Part shown: positions 9,392 through 17,824 of the stretch, one piece after another
How positions within the stretch are numbered: the first letter of the stretch is position 1
Layout: the number at the start of each line of letters is the position of its first letter
Source: Solirubrum puertoriconensis
GTDB taxonomy: Bacteria; Bacteroidota; Bacteroidia; Cytophagales; Hymenobacteraceae
Reading direction: 5' to 3'
DNA: 64,000 bases
Assembly (NCBI RefSeq): GCF_001483135.1
Contig: NZ_LNAL01000008.1
Coordinates: 744,001-808,000, forward strand
Notes under the pieces: generated by a model
The model's database searches: none
Told to the model about the DNA's origin: nothing
Seen by the model: the letters and a program-made list of their open reading frames with translations, nothing else
Made by a program: the position numbers and the translations under genes

Positions 9392-9459
9392 CCTAGGTGC
9401 CATAAAACAGGAGGCCCTGCCGCAGCTGCGGCAGGGCCTCCTGTTTTATGGCACCTAGG
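9392..9459. terminator. 68-base perfect palindrome, bidirectional terminator, bounded by CCTAGG
   Basis: 9392-9425 and 9426-9459 are exact reverse complements over 34 bases with no spacer. Both outer ends are CCTAGG. It lies between the convergent metK and hpf genes and includes an A-rich/T-rich pair that could give a U-run in either direction. Confidence 0.85.
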
Positions 9460-9462
9460 AAG

Positions 9463-9762
9463 TTAGTGCGCCGTTTGCTTTTCCTTGTGGCGTATCAACT
9501 GTTTCTTCAATTGCTCCGCTGCCGAGTCGGCGGCGGCTTCAAAGCTCGAAGCGTTTTCCTGACTGAATAGGGTAGTACCCGGTACGAATAGCTTGATTTC
9601 AACAGTTTTATTGTCGACGCCGTCGTTGTTGTTCAGGCGCATGATAACCTCGCCTTCTGTTACGCGGTCGTAAAACGTTTCGAGCTTATCGAGGCGCTTC
9701 TGGATGAAGTCGAGCAACTTTTGATCGGCGGTGAAGTGCACCGATTGCATCTGTACTTTCAT
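9463..9762 (-). CDS. hpf: Ribosome hibernation-promoting factor (short HPF/RaiA family)
   Basis: 99 residues from the ATG at 9762 (MKVQMQSVHFTADQKL). The protein has the beta-alpha-beta-beta-beta-alpha fold pattern of the sigma-54 modulation/S30AE family, with conserved VHFTAD, KLETFYDRV and the C-terminal SFEAAADSAAEQLKKQL helix followed by a basic tail. These proteins bind the decoding region of the 30S subunit in stationary phase. There is no C-terminal dimerisation domain, so this is the short form. The gene follows xerC by 34 bases on the same strand with no promoter visible between, so the two are likely co-transcribed. Longer in-frame upstream starts would overlap xerC and were not used. 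Confidence 0.92.
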   Translation of the reverse strand: MKVQMQSVHFTADQKLLDFIQKRLDKLETFYDRVTEGEVIMRLNNNDGVDNKTVEIKLFVPGTTLFSQENASSFEAAADSAAEQLKKQLIRHKEKQTAH

Positions 9763-9796
9763 CGGTTGTAGGGTTTTGGGGTAAGACAAAGGGAAT

Positions 9797-10684
9797 TCAG
9801 GCCTTTGGGTGGGCCTTTTCAAACACAGCTTTCAATTTGTCGATACTCAGGTGCGTGTACACCTGCGTAGCAGCTAGGTTGGCGTGCCCAAGCAACTCCT
9901 TAATGGCGTTCAAATCGGCCCCTTTGCCCAGCAAGTGCGTAGCAAAGGAGTGGCGCAACACGTGGGGGTGCTGCTGCCCGGGTGCCGAGGTAATTTGCCC
10001 TAGGTAATGCTTTACGGTACGGTACACCAGCTGCGGATAGAGCGGCTTGCCTTTATCCGTAACGAGGAGGGACGCAGTGGCGTTGCCCGCGCTGCCAAAC
10101 TCGCTGGTTTTGCGTGCGATATAATTTTCGAGCACGCCGATAAGCGACGGATTAAGCGGAACCACGCGCTGCTTGTTGCCTTTGCCCGTAACGCGTACCG
10201 TGCGTGCCGGTAAGCTCACGTCGTGATGCTCAATGCCAATTAGTTCGGAAAGGCGAATGCCCGTGCCGTACAGCATTTCCAGCATCAGCTGATCACGTGC
10301 GCCTGCAAACGAATCTTCGAACTGAAACGAATCGAGCAGTTGATTTAACGATTGCTCGGGCACGAAGTCGGGCAGCTTCTTGTTTGTTTTGGGCGGCGTA
10401 ATGCGCAACATGGGGTTGCGAGCAACGTGCCCAGTGCGCAGCAAGAATTTATAGAAGGAGCGCAAGCAGGCAATTTTCCGATTCACCGTACGCGGGTCGC
10501 GCTGCTGCTCCATAAGCGTCACAATCCAGGAGCGAATCAGGGTATGATCGGCCGTGGCTGCGTCCTGCACCTCGTAGGTGTGCAGCAGGTAATCCTGAAA
10601 CTGCCGTAAATCCGTTTGGTACGACAGCACAGTGTGCGGCGAGTAGCGACGCTCGAAGCGTAGGTAATCAAAAAATGCTTCCAT
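9797..10684 (-). CDS. xerC: Tyrosine recombinase, XerC/XerD type
   Basis: 295 residues from the ATG at 10684 (MEAFFDYLRFERRYSPHT). Residues 1-95 form the SAM-like core-binding domain and 105-295 the catalytic domain. All active-site residues are present: Arg144 (GTGIRLSEL), Lys168 (GKGNKQR), His241 and Arg244 (HVLRH), His267 (LLGHANL) and the nucleophile Tyr276 (QVYTHL). The length and intact core fit the housekeeping Xer enzymes that resolve chromosome dimers at dif, rather than a phage integrase. No dif site was recognised here. The gene lies between rpsU and hpf, a translation-related neighbourhood found in related genomes. Whether it is XerC or XerD cannot be decided from the sequence alone. 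Confidence 0.9.
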   Translation of the reverse strand: MEAFFDYLRFERRYSPHTVLSYQTDLRQFQDYLLHTYEVQDAATADHTLIRSWIVTLMEQQRDPRTVNRKIACLRSFYKFLLRTGHVARNPMLRITPPKTNKKLPDFVPEQSLNQLLDSFQFEDSFAGARDQLMLEMLYGTGIRLSELIGIEHHDVSLPARTVRVTGKGNKQRVVPLNPSLIGVLENYIARKTSEFGSAGNATASLLVTDKGKPLYPQLVYRTVKHYLGQITSAPGQQHPHVLRHSFATHLLGKGADLNAIKELLGHANLAATQVYTHLSIDKLKAVFEKAHPKA

Positions 10685-10755
10685 AGGGGAAGCCGCAACA
10701 GCGGCAACTGCAGAGCCCAATGTAGAAAACCCCAACGATAATCGGAACATAAAAA

Positions 10756-10791
10756 ACAGCGGGCCTGCCCTAGGTAGGGCAGGCCCGCTGT
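10756..10791 (-). terminator. Rho-independent terminator of rpsU
   Basis: Arms 10756-10771 and 10776-10791 pair perfectly (16 bp) around a 4-base loop; the apex holds a CCTAGG copy. Read on the minus strand the hairpin is followed by a run of six T, the classic intrinsic terminator layout. Confidence 0.9.
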
Positions 10792-10843
10792 GAGCTTAAT
10801 AGCAGCAATCAGCTGTGCTACTTAGCCAGTACGGCGCAAAAAA

Positions 10844-11035
10844 TTAGTCTTGCGTGCCGTACGTAGCCAGCTTGTAAGCAGCCTTTTCGCGTTGCTTACG
10901 CTTGGTCACCGACGGCTTCTGGAAAAACGTGCGGCGACGTAGTTCTTTCAGCACACCCGTGCGTTCGAATTTTTTCTTGAAACGCTTCAGCGCGCGGTCA
11001 ACCGACTCGTTTTCCTTGATTTGGACGATGAGCAT
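10844..11035 (-). CDS. rpsU: 30S ribosomal protein bS21
   Basis: 63 residues (MLIVQIKENESVDRALKRFKKK...), very basic, matching the full length of bS21. The protein is part of the small-subunit platform near the 3' end of 16S rRNA. In Bacteroidota bS21 helps to hide the anti-Shine-Dalgarno sequence, which is why most mRNAs in this phylum lack such sites. I see no AGGAGG-like site before the ATG; the leader ends in a run of about eight T next to the start. The gene has its own promoter and terminator, so it is a single-gene transcript. Confidence 0.97.
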   Translation of the reverse strand: MLIVQIKENESVDRALKRFKKKFERTGVLKELRRRTFFQKPSVTKRKQREKAAYKLATYGTQD

Positions 11036-11073
11036 AAAAAAAGAAAGCGTGGAGTTTCAGAGTTTGAGGGTTG

Positions 11074-11104
11074 CAAAGGTAACAGCCAAGATGTTACGAT
11101 GCAA
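11074..11104 (-). promoter_or_regulatory. Promoter of rpsU (TTG-N20-TACCTTTG)
   Basis: On the minus strand a -33 TTG (11102-11104) and a -7 TACCTTTG (11074-11081) are separated by 20 bases, matching the Bacteroidota primary sigma consensus. It gives a leader of about 30 bases to the rpsU ATG. Confidence 0.75.
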
Positions 11105-11121
11105 GCCTCTGTCAGGTTCCT

Positions 11122-12261
11122 CTACTTCAGAATAGTACGTGCAATAACGAGCTTCTGAATTTCAGAAGTTCCTTCGCCGATGGTGCACAACTTGGAGTCG
11201 CGGTAGAATTTCTCGGCTGGGTAATCTTTGGTGTAGCCATAGCCACCGAAGATTTGCACAGCCTCGTTCGATACGCGTACGCATACTTCCGAAGCATACA
11301 GTTTGGCCATGGCCGACTCGCGGTTCACGCTCAGGCCTTGGTCCTTCATGTCGGCAGCGCGGTACGTCAGCAGCGAAGCCGCTTCAATTTCTGTCGCCAT
11401 ATCGGCGAGCTTGAAGCTGATGCCTTGGAAGTTGCTGATAGGTTGATTGAATTGCTGACGCTCTTTCGAATACTGCAGTGCTGCTTCGTACGCACCTTGT
11501 GCAATACCCAGCGACAGCGCAGCAATGCTGATGCGGCCACCGTCGAGCACTTTGAGCGCCTGCACAAACCCGTCGCCAACTTTGCCGATTACGTTCTCCT
11601 TAGGTACTCGGCAATCGGTGAAGATCAGTTCGGTGGTTTCCGAAGCACGCATACCGAGCTTGTCTTCTTTGCGGCCTGCTTCAAAGCCGGGAGTGCCCCG
11701 CTCAATGATAAAGGCCGTCATGCCATGCGAGTCGCCAACTTCACCGGTGCGGGCAATTACTACGGCTACGTTGCCGCTCTTGCCGTGCGTAATGAAGTTT
11801 TTGGCGCCGTTCAGTACGTAATGGTCACCGTCGAGCACTGCGGTGGTGCGCATGTTGCCGGCATCGGAGCCGGTATTGGGTTCTGTCAGGCCCCAAGCAC
11901 CGATCCACTCGCCGCTGGCGAGCTTCGGTAGGTATTTACGCTTTTGTTCTTCCGAAGCGTGCTGTAAAATATGACCGGTGCAAAGCGAGTTATGCGCAGC
12001 CATCGACAAGCCAATGCTGGGGTCAATCTTCGACAACTCGGCAATAGCCGTCACGTATTCGGTGTAACCAAATCCGGCGCCGCCATACTCCTGCGGCACC
12101 AACACGCCCATAAGGCCTAGTTCACCCAGTTTGTGGAAGACCTCTACGGGAAACTCCTGCGTATCATCCCACTCACGCATAAAGGGCTTGATGTGGGTGG
12201 CGCCGAAGTCGCGCACCATTTGGGCAATCATTGTCTGGTTTTCAGTAGCTACCAGTTCCAT
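11122..12261 (-). CDS. Acyl-CoA dehydrogenase, short-chain/butyryl type
   Basis: 380 residues from the ATG at 12261 ([16 protein letters not shown]). This FAD enzyme oxidises acyl-CoA to trans-2-enoyl-CoA in beta-oxidation or branched-chain amino acid breakdown. The N-terminal helical domain, the beta-barrel with [15 protein letters not shown], and the C-terminal helical domain with [22 protein letters not shown] are complete. The catalytic base is Glu364 in IGEGTSEIQ, the position used by short-chain and butyryl-CoA dehydrogenases rather than the isovaleryl type. Chain-length preference is not certain. The stop lies about 17 bases from the rpsU -33 element with no terminator between, so some read-through into rpsU is possible. 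Confidence 0.92.
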   Translation of the reverse strand: MELVATENQTMIAQMVRDFGATHIKPFMREWDDTQEFPVEVFHKLGELGLMGVLVPQEYGGAGFGYTEYVTAIAELSKIDPSIGLSMAAHNSLCTGHILQHASEEQKRKYLPKLASGEWIGAWGLTEPNTGSDAGNMRTTAVLDGDHYVLNGAKNFITHGKSGNVAVVIARTGEVGDSHGMTAFIIERGTPGFEAGRKEDKLGMRASETTELIFTDCRVPKENVIGKVGDGFVQALKVLDGGRISIAALSLGIAQGAYEAALQYSKERQQFNQPISNFQGISFKLADMATEIEAASLLTYRAADMKDQGLSVNRESAMAKLYASEVCVRVSNEAVQIFGGYGYTKDYPAEKFYRDSKLCTIGEGTSEIQKLVIARTILK

Positions 12262-12509
12262 GGAAAAGTGAATGATGTGGGAATGACGGGGAGGTAGGGC
12301 GGTAAAACAAACGCTCGTTTGGTTCAAGCGAAGGTACGAATTTTGCGTAGCCGAAGATGATATGATAGCCCGTCTGCCAAGAGCCAATTTTGAAAGGGGC
12401 TCTTTATTCGATTTCTTTGATGGTTTTTTGGCACAAATTCGTTGTAATCTGACGTTAGTGCCAAAATTGGCAATCCACTAAAACCAGCTCGCCTTATGGG
12501 GCGGTTTTC

Positions 12510-13430
12510 ATGCATCTAATCAAATCATTCCGCCCCTCACGTATTCTGCTATTCTTGTCTTTGCTGACACTGCTTGGTTCGTGCGCATCCTCGCGACGTT
12601 ATCAGCAAAGCATTATGTTTCGCCCCACAAAACGAGACAGTGCCGATACGCTGATGATTCGGGGAGCCTTGTCACAAGTGCAGGGTACCTACCGAATTAA
12701 GCCGAATGATTACTTAGAAGTTCGCGTGTTTACCAACGAAGGCGAACGGCTGATCGACCCGAACGGAGAGCTTGGTTTCGGCTCGCCGGGAGCACAATCT
12801 GGCGGTGTTGGTAGCGCCAATCGTCAGCAGCGGGTATTAACTACCCGCGGCGGAGGTGGCGGCGCTGCACCCGCACCCACTGACTATTTGGTGGGCCCCG
12901 ACGGAAGAGTTGTACTGCCTGTTATTGAACCAGTGCGGGTTGCGGGCCTAACAGCACGTCAAGCAGATAGTCTGCTACAAACTCTTTACGATAAGTTCTA
13001 TCGCGGGGTGTTTGTGCAAACCCGAGTTACCAACCATCGGGTAGTAGTACTTGGTACTCCTGGGGGGCAAATTGTGCCCTTAACAAACGAGAACATGAGT
13101 CTAATTGAGGTGATTGCAGCTGTAGGCGGGCCCAATAACACTGGTGGAGTTGCTTCAGCTATAGGAGGAAAGCTCAATAACATCCGCCTGATCCGGCCCG
13201 AGGCCAGCGGTAGTTTCAAGCGGGCACAAGTACAGGTAATCGACCTGACCACAATTGCTGGTATGCGGCAGGCCAACCTGAAGGTGCAGCCGAATGATGT
13301 GATATACATTGAACCAGCACGTCGTTCGGCATTCATCCAGGGCTTACAGGATGCAGCACCGCTTATTGGATTGCTCGGCACCATAACCGCTCTCGTCTCA
13401 ACTTCGGTCTTTATTATAGATCGTCTCTAA
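12510..13430 (+). CDS. wza: Polysaccharide export outer-membrane lipoprotein (Wza/OPX family)
   Basis: 306 residues. A signal peptide with a lipobox (LLGSC, lipidated Cys25) marks an outer-membrane lipoprotein. Residues 60-175 form the poly-export domain (YRIKPNDYLEVRVF ... DYLVGPDGRVVLPVI ... GLTARQADSLL), interrupted by a Gly-rich insert at about 100-125. An SLBB-type domain follows (VVVLGTPGGQIVPL, SLIEVIAAVGG). The last 25 residues are hydrophobic, as in Wza, whose C-terminal helix forms the outer-membrane pore. The adjacent wzc and cpsB genes on the same strand make a standard export and regulation module for exopolysaccharide or capsule. No glycosyltransferases for a repeat unit follow. 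Confidence 0.9.
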   Translation: MHLIKSFRPSRILLFLSLLTLLGSCASSRRYQQSIMFRPTKRDSADTLMIRGALSQVQGTYRIKPNDYLEVRVFTNEGERLIDPNGELGFGSPGAQSGGVGSANRQQRVLTTRGGGGGAAPAPTDYLVGPDGRVVLPVIEPVRVAGLTARQADSLLQTLYDKFYRGVFVQTRVTNHRVVVLGTPGGQIVPLTNENMSLIEVIAAVGGPNNTGGVASAIGGKLNNIRLIRPEASGSFKRAQVQVIDLTTIAGMRQANLKVQPNDVIYIEPARRSAFIQGLQDAAPLIGLLGTITALVSTSVFIIDRL

Positions 13431-13475
13431 TTTTTGCAAGGGTAGCCGTGAGTGTGGCCAAACCCGCTTTTCCGC

Positions 13476-15920
13476 ATGGCAGTAAATAAGGAAGCAGAAC
13501 TGGAAGAATTGATTCGCGCAAGCGGCGAAGAAACCGACGACGTTGCCGAAAGCAGCTTCGACGTGGCTACGTTGCTAATGGTGACGCGACGGAGCTTGCC
13601 TTGGATGGTGCTGCTCATTGCCCTAGGGTTAACAGCGGCTTGGCTTTACCTGCGCTACACGCAACCTGTTTATCAGTCTGCCTCAACCCTGAAGATTGAC
13701 CAGAAAACTCAAAGTGCTGTTTTAGGACTAGGAGGCGTTGGAGGGTCTGCTGAAGCGCAGCAGAATGCTAAGAACCTAGCCGGCGAAGTTGAGTTGATCA
13801 AATCAAATTTGATTTATCGAAAGCTTCAAGATTCGCTTAATCTTAACGTAAGCTATTTCGTTGAGGGCACTGTATTAGCGAGTGAGCTATATAATGCCAC
13901 TCCTTTTCGGATTGATTACGATCCTGCTGATCAGATTTTGTACAATCGAAAATTTGATATAGTATTTAGCGACGCCAAGCGCTTTTCGCTTGTTAGCAAA
14001 GCAGAGAGTGGTGACGTACGAGTTGATGGTGTGTTTAACCAGCCATTGAAAATTGGTAATTCATTCATTGTTCTAAAGCCAACTGAACAAGCTATACAGC
14101 CCAATATTCCATATTATTTTATAATTCATGATAATTCATCCGTTTGGTCGTATATCGATCAGGGCTTAACGGTTGAAATTATTAATCCAGAAGCAAATAC
14201 TATCGCTATATCGTTCAAAGACCATAATCCTAAGAAAGCACGCGATATAGTTAATAAAATAGATACGCTGTATCTCCAAGAGAAGCTGGCTAAGAATACT
14301 CAAGCAACTCAGCAAGCATTAGCCTTTTTGGAAGGCCAGCTGGATCAGAATAGCCAGCGTTTACAGGGTGCTGAGGAAGCCTTGCAAGAATTTGTAAAGC
14401 GTAATAAGACGTACGACGTTAAATCTGACTTGGCTACCATTACAGAGAAGATGGAAGCCTTGGAGGAGGAAAAAGAACAACTACTGCGTAAGGCGGGAGC
14501 AATTGGGGAAATAGCTCAGTTAGTTGAGCAGAACCAGGTAATGGTGCAGGAAGGAGACGACATAGAGCAAAGTATTCCTGCCCTTGCAATTCTAGAAGAT
14601 GCCCAGTTAACGCAGCAAATTGGAGTTCTGAACGATCAGCAGGCTGATATGAATCGGCTGCTTGAATCCTACAAGCCTACTACCACTGCCGTTCAAATTC
14701 GGCGCGAGCAGTTAGATTTTACCCGTCGATCTATCCGTCGGCTTCTGCAGCAGGCCAGCCAATTAGTGCGCTCAGAAGTAAGTAAGCTAAATCAGCAGCA
14801 GCGTGAATTGGAAGGACGTTTGCAACTACTTCCAGAAAAAGAAACAGAGTTGGTTCGTTTGCGCCGTCCGTTCGATCTGTACGAAAAAACGTACTTGATG
14901 CTGATGGACAAAAAGGTAGAGTTTAGCATTCAGAAAGCTGGAACAACACCTGATTTCCAAATACTCTCACCGGCTACTTTGCCAACTGCACCCATATTCC
15001 CTGTCAGGACTATGGTGTATGCCATCGGTTTGGCGGCGGGTGTAGCCTTAGGGCTAGGATTGGTAGCGGTACGTTTTTTCCTGCACAACACCATTACAAC
15101 TGTGCGAGAATTGGAATCGAACACAGTTGCACCCGTATTAGGGGTGGTGCCGTCGTACGATAAAGAAAAGCTGACCGTCTCTAAGCTGATTGTGGATAAA
15201 AATCCCAAATCGGCGATTTCCGAAGCTATTCGTTCGATTAGAACGAATCTGGAGTTTTTAGCTCCCTCAAAACACAAGCGGCTTATTTCCATTACCTCCA
15301 CTATATCAGGGGAGGGAAAAACCTTTGTGGCTGTAAACTTAGGCGGCATTATTGCACTATCCGATCAACGTGTAATCATCATTGATCTGGACATGCGCAA
15401 GCCCAAAGTGAACTTGGCGTTTGAGGCAGAAAATACTAAGGGCGTAAGCACAATTCTGATTGAACGGCATACGGTGCAGGAGTGTATTCAGCGCACTAGC
15501 ATTCCGACGCTGGATTTTATTTCGGCCGGACCAACACCGCCGAATCCTTCGGAATTGATTCTGCATCCGCAATTTGATCAAATGCTGGAGGAGCTTAAGC
15601 AGCAGTACGACGTGGTTATCATCGATACACCTCCGGTGGGTCTGGTAACCGACGGTGTACTGATCATGCGCAAGGTTGATATCCCGATCTACATTGTGCG
15701 AGCTGGTTATTCCAAAAAGACGTTCCTGAAAAACATTAATAAGCTGGTGCGCGGTAGCGGCTTTAACAAGCTCACTACCATCTTGAACGATGCCCAAGCT
15801 GGAGGAGCTTATGGCTACGGCTACGGCTATGGCTATGGCTACGGCAGCGGCTACGGCTACTACGAGGACGAGCCAGCTCCCAAAGGACTGTTTGGCCAAT
15901 TGCGTCGCCGCTTTTCGTAA
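13476..15920 (+). CDS. wzc: Wzc-type tyrosine autokinase and polysaccharide co-polymerase
   Basis: 814 residues from the ATG at 13476. The layout is Wzz domain, transmembrane helix 41-60, long periplasmic coiled-coil region (about 270-450), second helix 509-532, then a cytoplasmic BY-kinase. Kinase motifs are Walker A with Lys615 (SGEGKT), Walker A' at IDLDMRKP (Asp637, Asp639) and Walker B with Asp717 (VVIIDTPPVG). The C-terminus has the Tyr cluster expected for autophosphorylation, here nearly pure Tyr-Gly from about 778 to 800. The kinase controls polymer length and export with Wza, and CpsB should dephosphorylate it. Bases 13680-15250 are clearly AT-richer than the neighbours and lack CCTAGG, which may mean a different origin. 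Confidence 0.93.
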   Translation: MAVNKEAELEELIRASGEETDDVAESSFDVATLLMVTRRSLPWMVLLIALGLTAAWLYLRYTQPVYQSASTLKIDQKTQSAVLGLGGVGGSAEAQQNAKNLAGEVELIKSNLIYRKLQDSLNLNVSYFVEGTVLASELYNATPFRIDYDPADQILYNRKFDIVFSDAKRFSLVSKAESGDVRVDGVFNQPLKIGNSFIVLKPTEQAIQPNIPYYFIIHDNSSVWSYIDQGLTVEIINPEANTIAISFKDHNPKKARDIVNKIDTLYLQEKLAKNTQATQQALAFLEGQLDQNSQRLQGAEEALQEFVKRNKTYDVKSDLATITEKMEALEEEKEQLLRKAGAIGEIAQLVEQNQVMVQEGDDIEQSIPALAILEDAQLTQQIGVLNDQQADMNRLLESYKPTTTAVQIRREQLDFTRRSIRRLLQQASQLVRSEVSKLNQQQRELEGRLQLLPEKETELVRLRRPFDLYEKTYLMLMDKKVEFSIQKAGTTPDFQILSPATLPTAPIFPVRTMVYAIGLAAGVALGLGLVAVRFFLHNTITTVRELESNTVAPVLGVVPSYDKEKLTVSKLIVDKNPKSAISEAIRSIRTNLEFLAPSKHKRLISITSTISGEGKTFVAVNLGGIIALSDQRVIIIDLDMRKPKVNLAFEAENTKGVSTILIERHTVQECIQRTSIPTLDFISAGPTPPNPSELILHPQFDQMLEELKQQYDVVIIDTPPVGLVTDGVLIMRKVDIPIYIVRAGYSKKTFLKNINKLVRGSGFNKLTTILNDAQAGGAYGYGYGYGYGYGSGYGYYEDEPAPKGLFGQLRRRFS

Positions 15921-15937
15921 GTTGCGGCAACACACCT

Positions 15938-16693
15938 ATGGCCTCCTTCCTTCAAAAGCTCTTCGGGCGTCGAACAAGCGTATCGGAATTTGCGCTGGCT
16001 GAGCTGGGCGCCGATATGCACTCGCACTTACTGCCCGGCCTCGACGATGGCTCAGAGTCAGTGGAACAGTCGGTTGAGCTGTTGCGGGCTATGGAAGCCT
16101 TAGGTTATCGTAAGCTGGTGATGACGCCGCACATCATGGGCGACTTCTACCGCAATACGTCCGAAGGCGTGCATGCTGCCTTGGGCCAACTGCAAGAAGC
16201 TGCAACCAAAGCCGGTTGCGGAATGGAGCTGAGTTGTGCCGCCGAATACTACCTCGACGAGTCGTTGACGCGCAAACTGGCAGCAGGCGAGCAATTGCTG
16301 AGCTTTGGCGCCGATAAGCGCTACTTGCTGTTTGAAACCTCGTACATCAACGAGCCTTTCAATTTGCAGGAGGTCGTTTTTGAATTAAAAGCTGCCGGTT
16401 ACCAGCCCGTGTTAGCGCATCCGGAGCGGTATACATACCTGTATGGCCGTTTTGTCGAGCTCGAGAAAATCCGCGAAATGGGCGTACTGCTGCAACTCAA
16501 TCTTAATTCGCTGGTTGGCTACTACTCATCGGGTGCAAAACGCGTAGCAGAAAAACTCATCGATGCCGGACTGGTTGATTTTGCAGGCACCGACGCACAC
16601 AACCTAAGGCATACCAACTCCTTGCAGCGGGTGTTGCAAAGTGAGTACCTAGGCAAACTGTTGCGCTTGCCGCTGCTTAATCGTGAGCTGTAG
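15938..16693 (+). CDS. CpsB/CapC-type PHP-domain tyrosine-protein phosphatase
   Basis: 251 residues. The PHP metal-binding motifs are clear: DMHSHLLPGLDDG (Asp26, His28, His30), TPHIMGDFYRN (His65), a central AEYYLDE, LAHPERY, and GTDAHN near the C-terminus. In Gram-positive capsule systems CpsB/YwqE removes phosphate from the tyrosine cluster of the BY-kinase; Bacteroidota use the same family beside Wzc. It begins 17 bases after the wzc stop and should be in the same transcript. Its likely substrate is the Tyr-Gly tail of the upstream kinase. The fold is also shared with histidinol phosphatase, but context argues against that. Confidence 0.88.
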   Translation: MASFLQKLFGRRTSVSEFALAELGADMHSHLLPGLDDGSESVEQSVELLRAMEALGYRKLVMTPHIMGDFYRNTSEGVHAALGQLQEAATKAGCGMELSCAAEYYLDESLTRKLAAGEQLLSFGADKRYLLFETSYINEPFNLQEVVFELKAAGYQPVLAHPERYTYLYGRFVELEKIREMGVLLQLNLNSLVGYYSSGAKRVAEKLIDAGLVDFAGTDAHNLRHTNSLQRVLQSEYLGKLLRLPLLNREL

Positions 16694-16730
16694 CAGGTAA
16701 GCAGCGCCCTCACCGGCCTTTCATTAGCTG

Positions 16731-17744
16731 ATGATTTTTGTAACTGGCAGTAGCGGCTTAATTGGTTCGTACCTGATACCGGCGCTGCTGGCCCGCGGTT
16801 TTACCGTTCGGGCCTTGTACCGCGATAAGGTGCCTGGGCATGTGCTAGGTGCCGATCGGGTGGAATGGATTGAAGGCGACGTGCGCGACTCAGGCGTGCT
16901 GCGCGAAGCTACCGCGGGGGTAACACACGTGTTTCATTGTGCCGGGCTGGTTTCGTATGCACCGCAAGATGAGGAGCTGCTGCGGCAAGTAAATGTTGAA
17001 GGCACTGCCGCGGTTGTGGATGCTTGTCTGGCACGGCCAGGCATTCGGTTGTGCCACGTATCGTCGGTGGCCGCGCTGGGCGGTTTGCCGGCTACGGCTA
17101 CCAGCCCCGAGCTCGACGAAAAGGCCAAGTGGGACCTAGGCGCTTCGCACCCGGCATATGCCACTTCCAAGTACCTAGGCGAAACCGAAGTGTGGCGGGG
17201 CGTGGCCGAAGGCCTTTCGGCGATTATTGTAAACCCTTCGGTTATCCTGGGTGCTACCAACTGGGAACGGAGCAGCACGCAGCTATTTCGGTATGCTTAT
17301 AAAGAGCATTCGTTTTACACCCCCGGAAGCGTTAATTTTGTAGATGTACGCGACGTGGTGGAAGCCATGCTGCGCCTGACTTTTGAGCTTGACGTGACGG
17401 GCGAGCGGTACATTTTGAGTGCCGACGCTATGCCGCTGATCGAGTTTTTTCGGCAGGCGGCGGCTTGCTTCGGTAAAAAGCCCCCGACGGTGCAGGTACC
17501 CGATTGGGCCGCCGAAATTATCTGGCGGTTCGAGCACGTACGGGGCGTGCTCACCGGCTCGCGGCCGCTCATCACCAAGGACACGGCTCGTGCGGGCCGC
17601 CGCCCAGTGGTGTACAACGCGGCCAAGGTGCAGCAAGCCACGGGCATGCGTTTCCGGCCACTACTGGAAACAATACAGTGGGCCTGCGCCGGATTGATGG
17701 CCGCTCCGAACTCCACGCCCGCCAGCGGGGTTGTACAACCCTAG
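16731..17744 (+). CDS. NAD(P)-dependent epimerase/dehydratase (extended SDR)
   Basis: 337 residues. The Rossmann motif is at the very N-terminus (VTGSSGLIGSYL, glycines 6, 9, 12), followed by an acidic GDVRD and the active-site pair Tyr143-Lys147 (YATSK). It resembles the dihydroflavonol reductase/3-beta-HSD-like branch of extended SDRs more than a sugar-nucleotide epimerase, for example in NPSVILG and VNFVDVRDVVEAM. The substrate is unknown. The start is 37 bases after cpsB, so it may be read through from the exopolysaccharide operon, but a role there is not shown. The stop codon TAG lies in a CCTAGG copy. Confidence 0.8.
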   Translation: MIFVTGSSGLIGSYLIPALLARGFTVRALYRDKVPGHVLGADRVEWIEGDVRDSGVLREATAGVTHVFHCAGLVSYAPQDEELLRQVNVEGTAAVVDACLARPGIRLCHVSSVAALGGLPATATSPELDEKAKWDLGASHPAYATSKYLGETEVWRGVAEGLSAIIVNPSVILGATNWERSSTQLFRYAYKEHSFYTPGSVNFVDVRDVVEAMLRLTFELDVTGERYILSADAMPLIEFFRQAAACFGKKPPTVQVPDWAAEIIWRFEHVRGVLTGSRPLITKDTARAGRRPVVYNAAKVQQATGMRFRPLLETIQWACAGLMAAPNSTPASGVVQP

Positions 17745-17824
17745 GGCCTGTCCGCAACTATTGGCAAGCCGTACAGAAGAGGGGTGCCGCAGCTACATTG
17801 CTGCCGCAGCCGTTTGCTGATAAC

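Noticed and set aside
12428-12446. Sigma-54-like promoter (TTGGCAC...TTGT) upstream of wza
   Set aside because: The spacing between the GG and the G of the second element is 14 instead of 12 bases, and the -12 GC is GT. The palindrome GCCAAAATTGGC at 12460 was also noted, but there is no evidence that it is an operator.
15800-15865. Short tandem repeat that might be a CRISPR-like or regulatory repeat
   Set aside because: It is in frame and encodes the Tyr-Gly tail of the Wzc kinase; there are no spacers. No CRISPR array was seen anywhere in the window.
17504-17824. N-terminal extension of the TPR protein
   Set aside because: The extension overlaps the SDR gene in another frame and is Arg/Ala/His-rich low complexity. 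The ATG at 17825 starts an ordinary acidic N-terminus.
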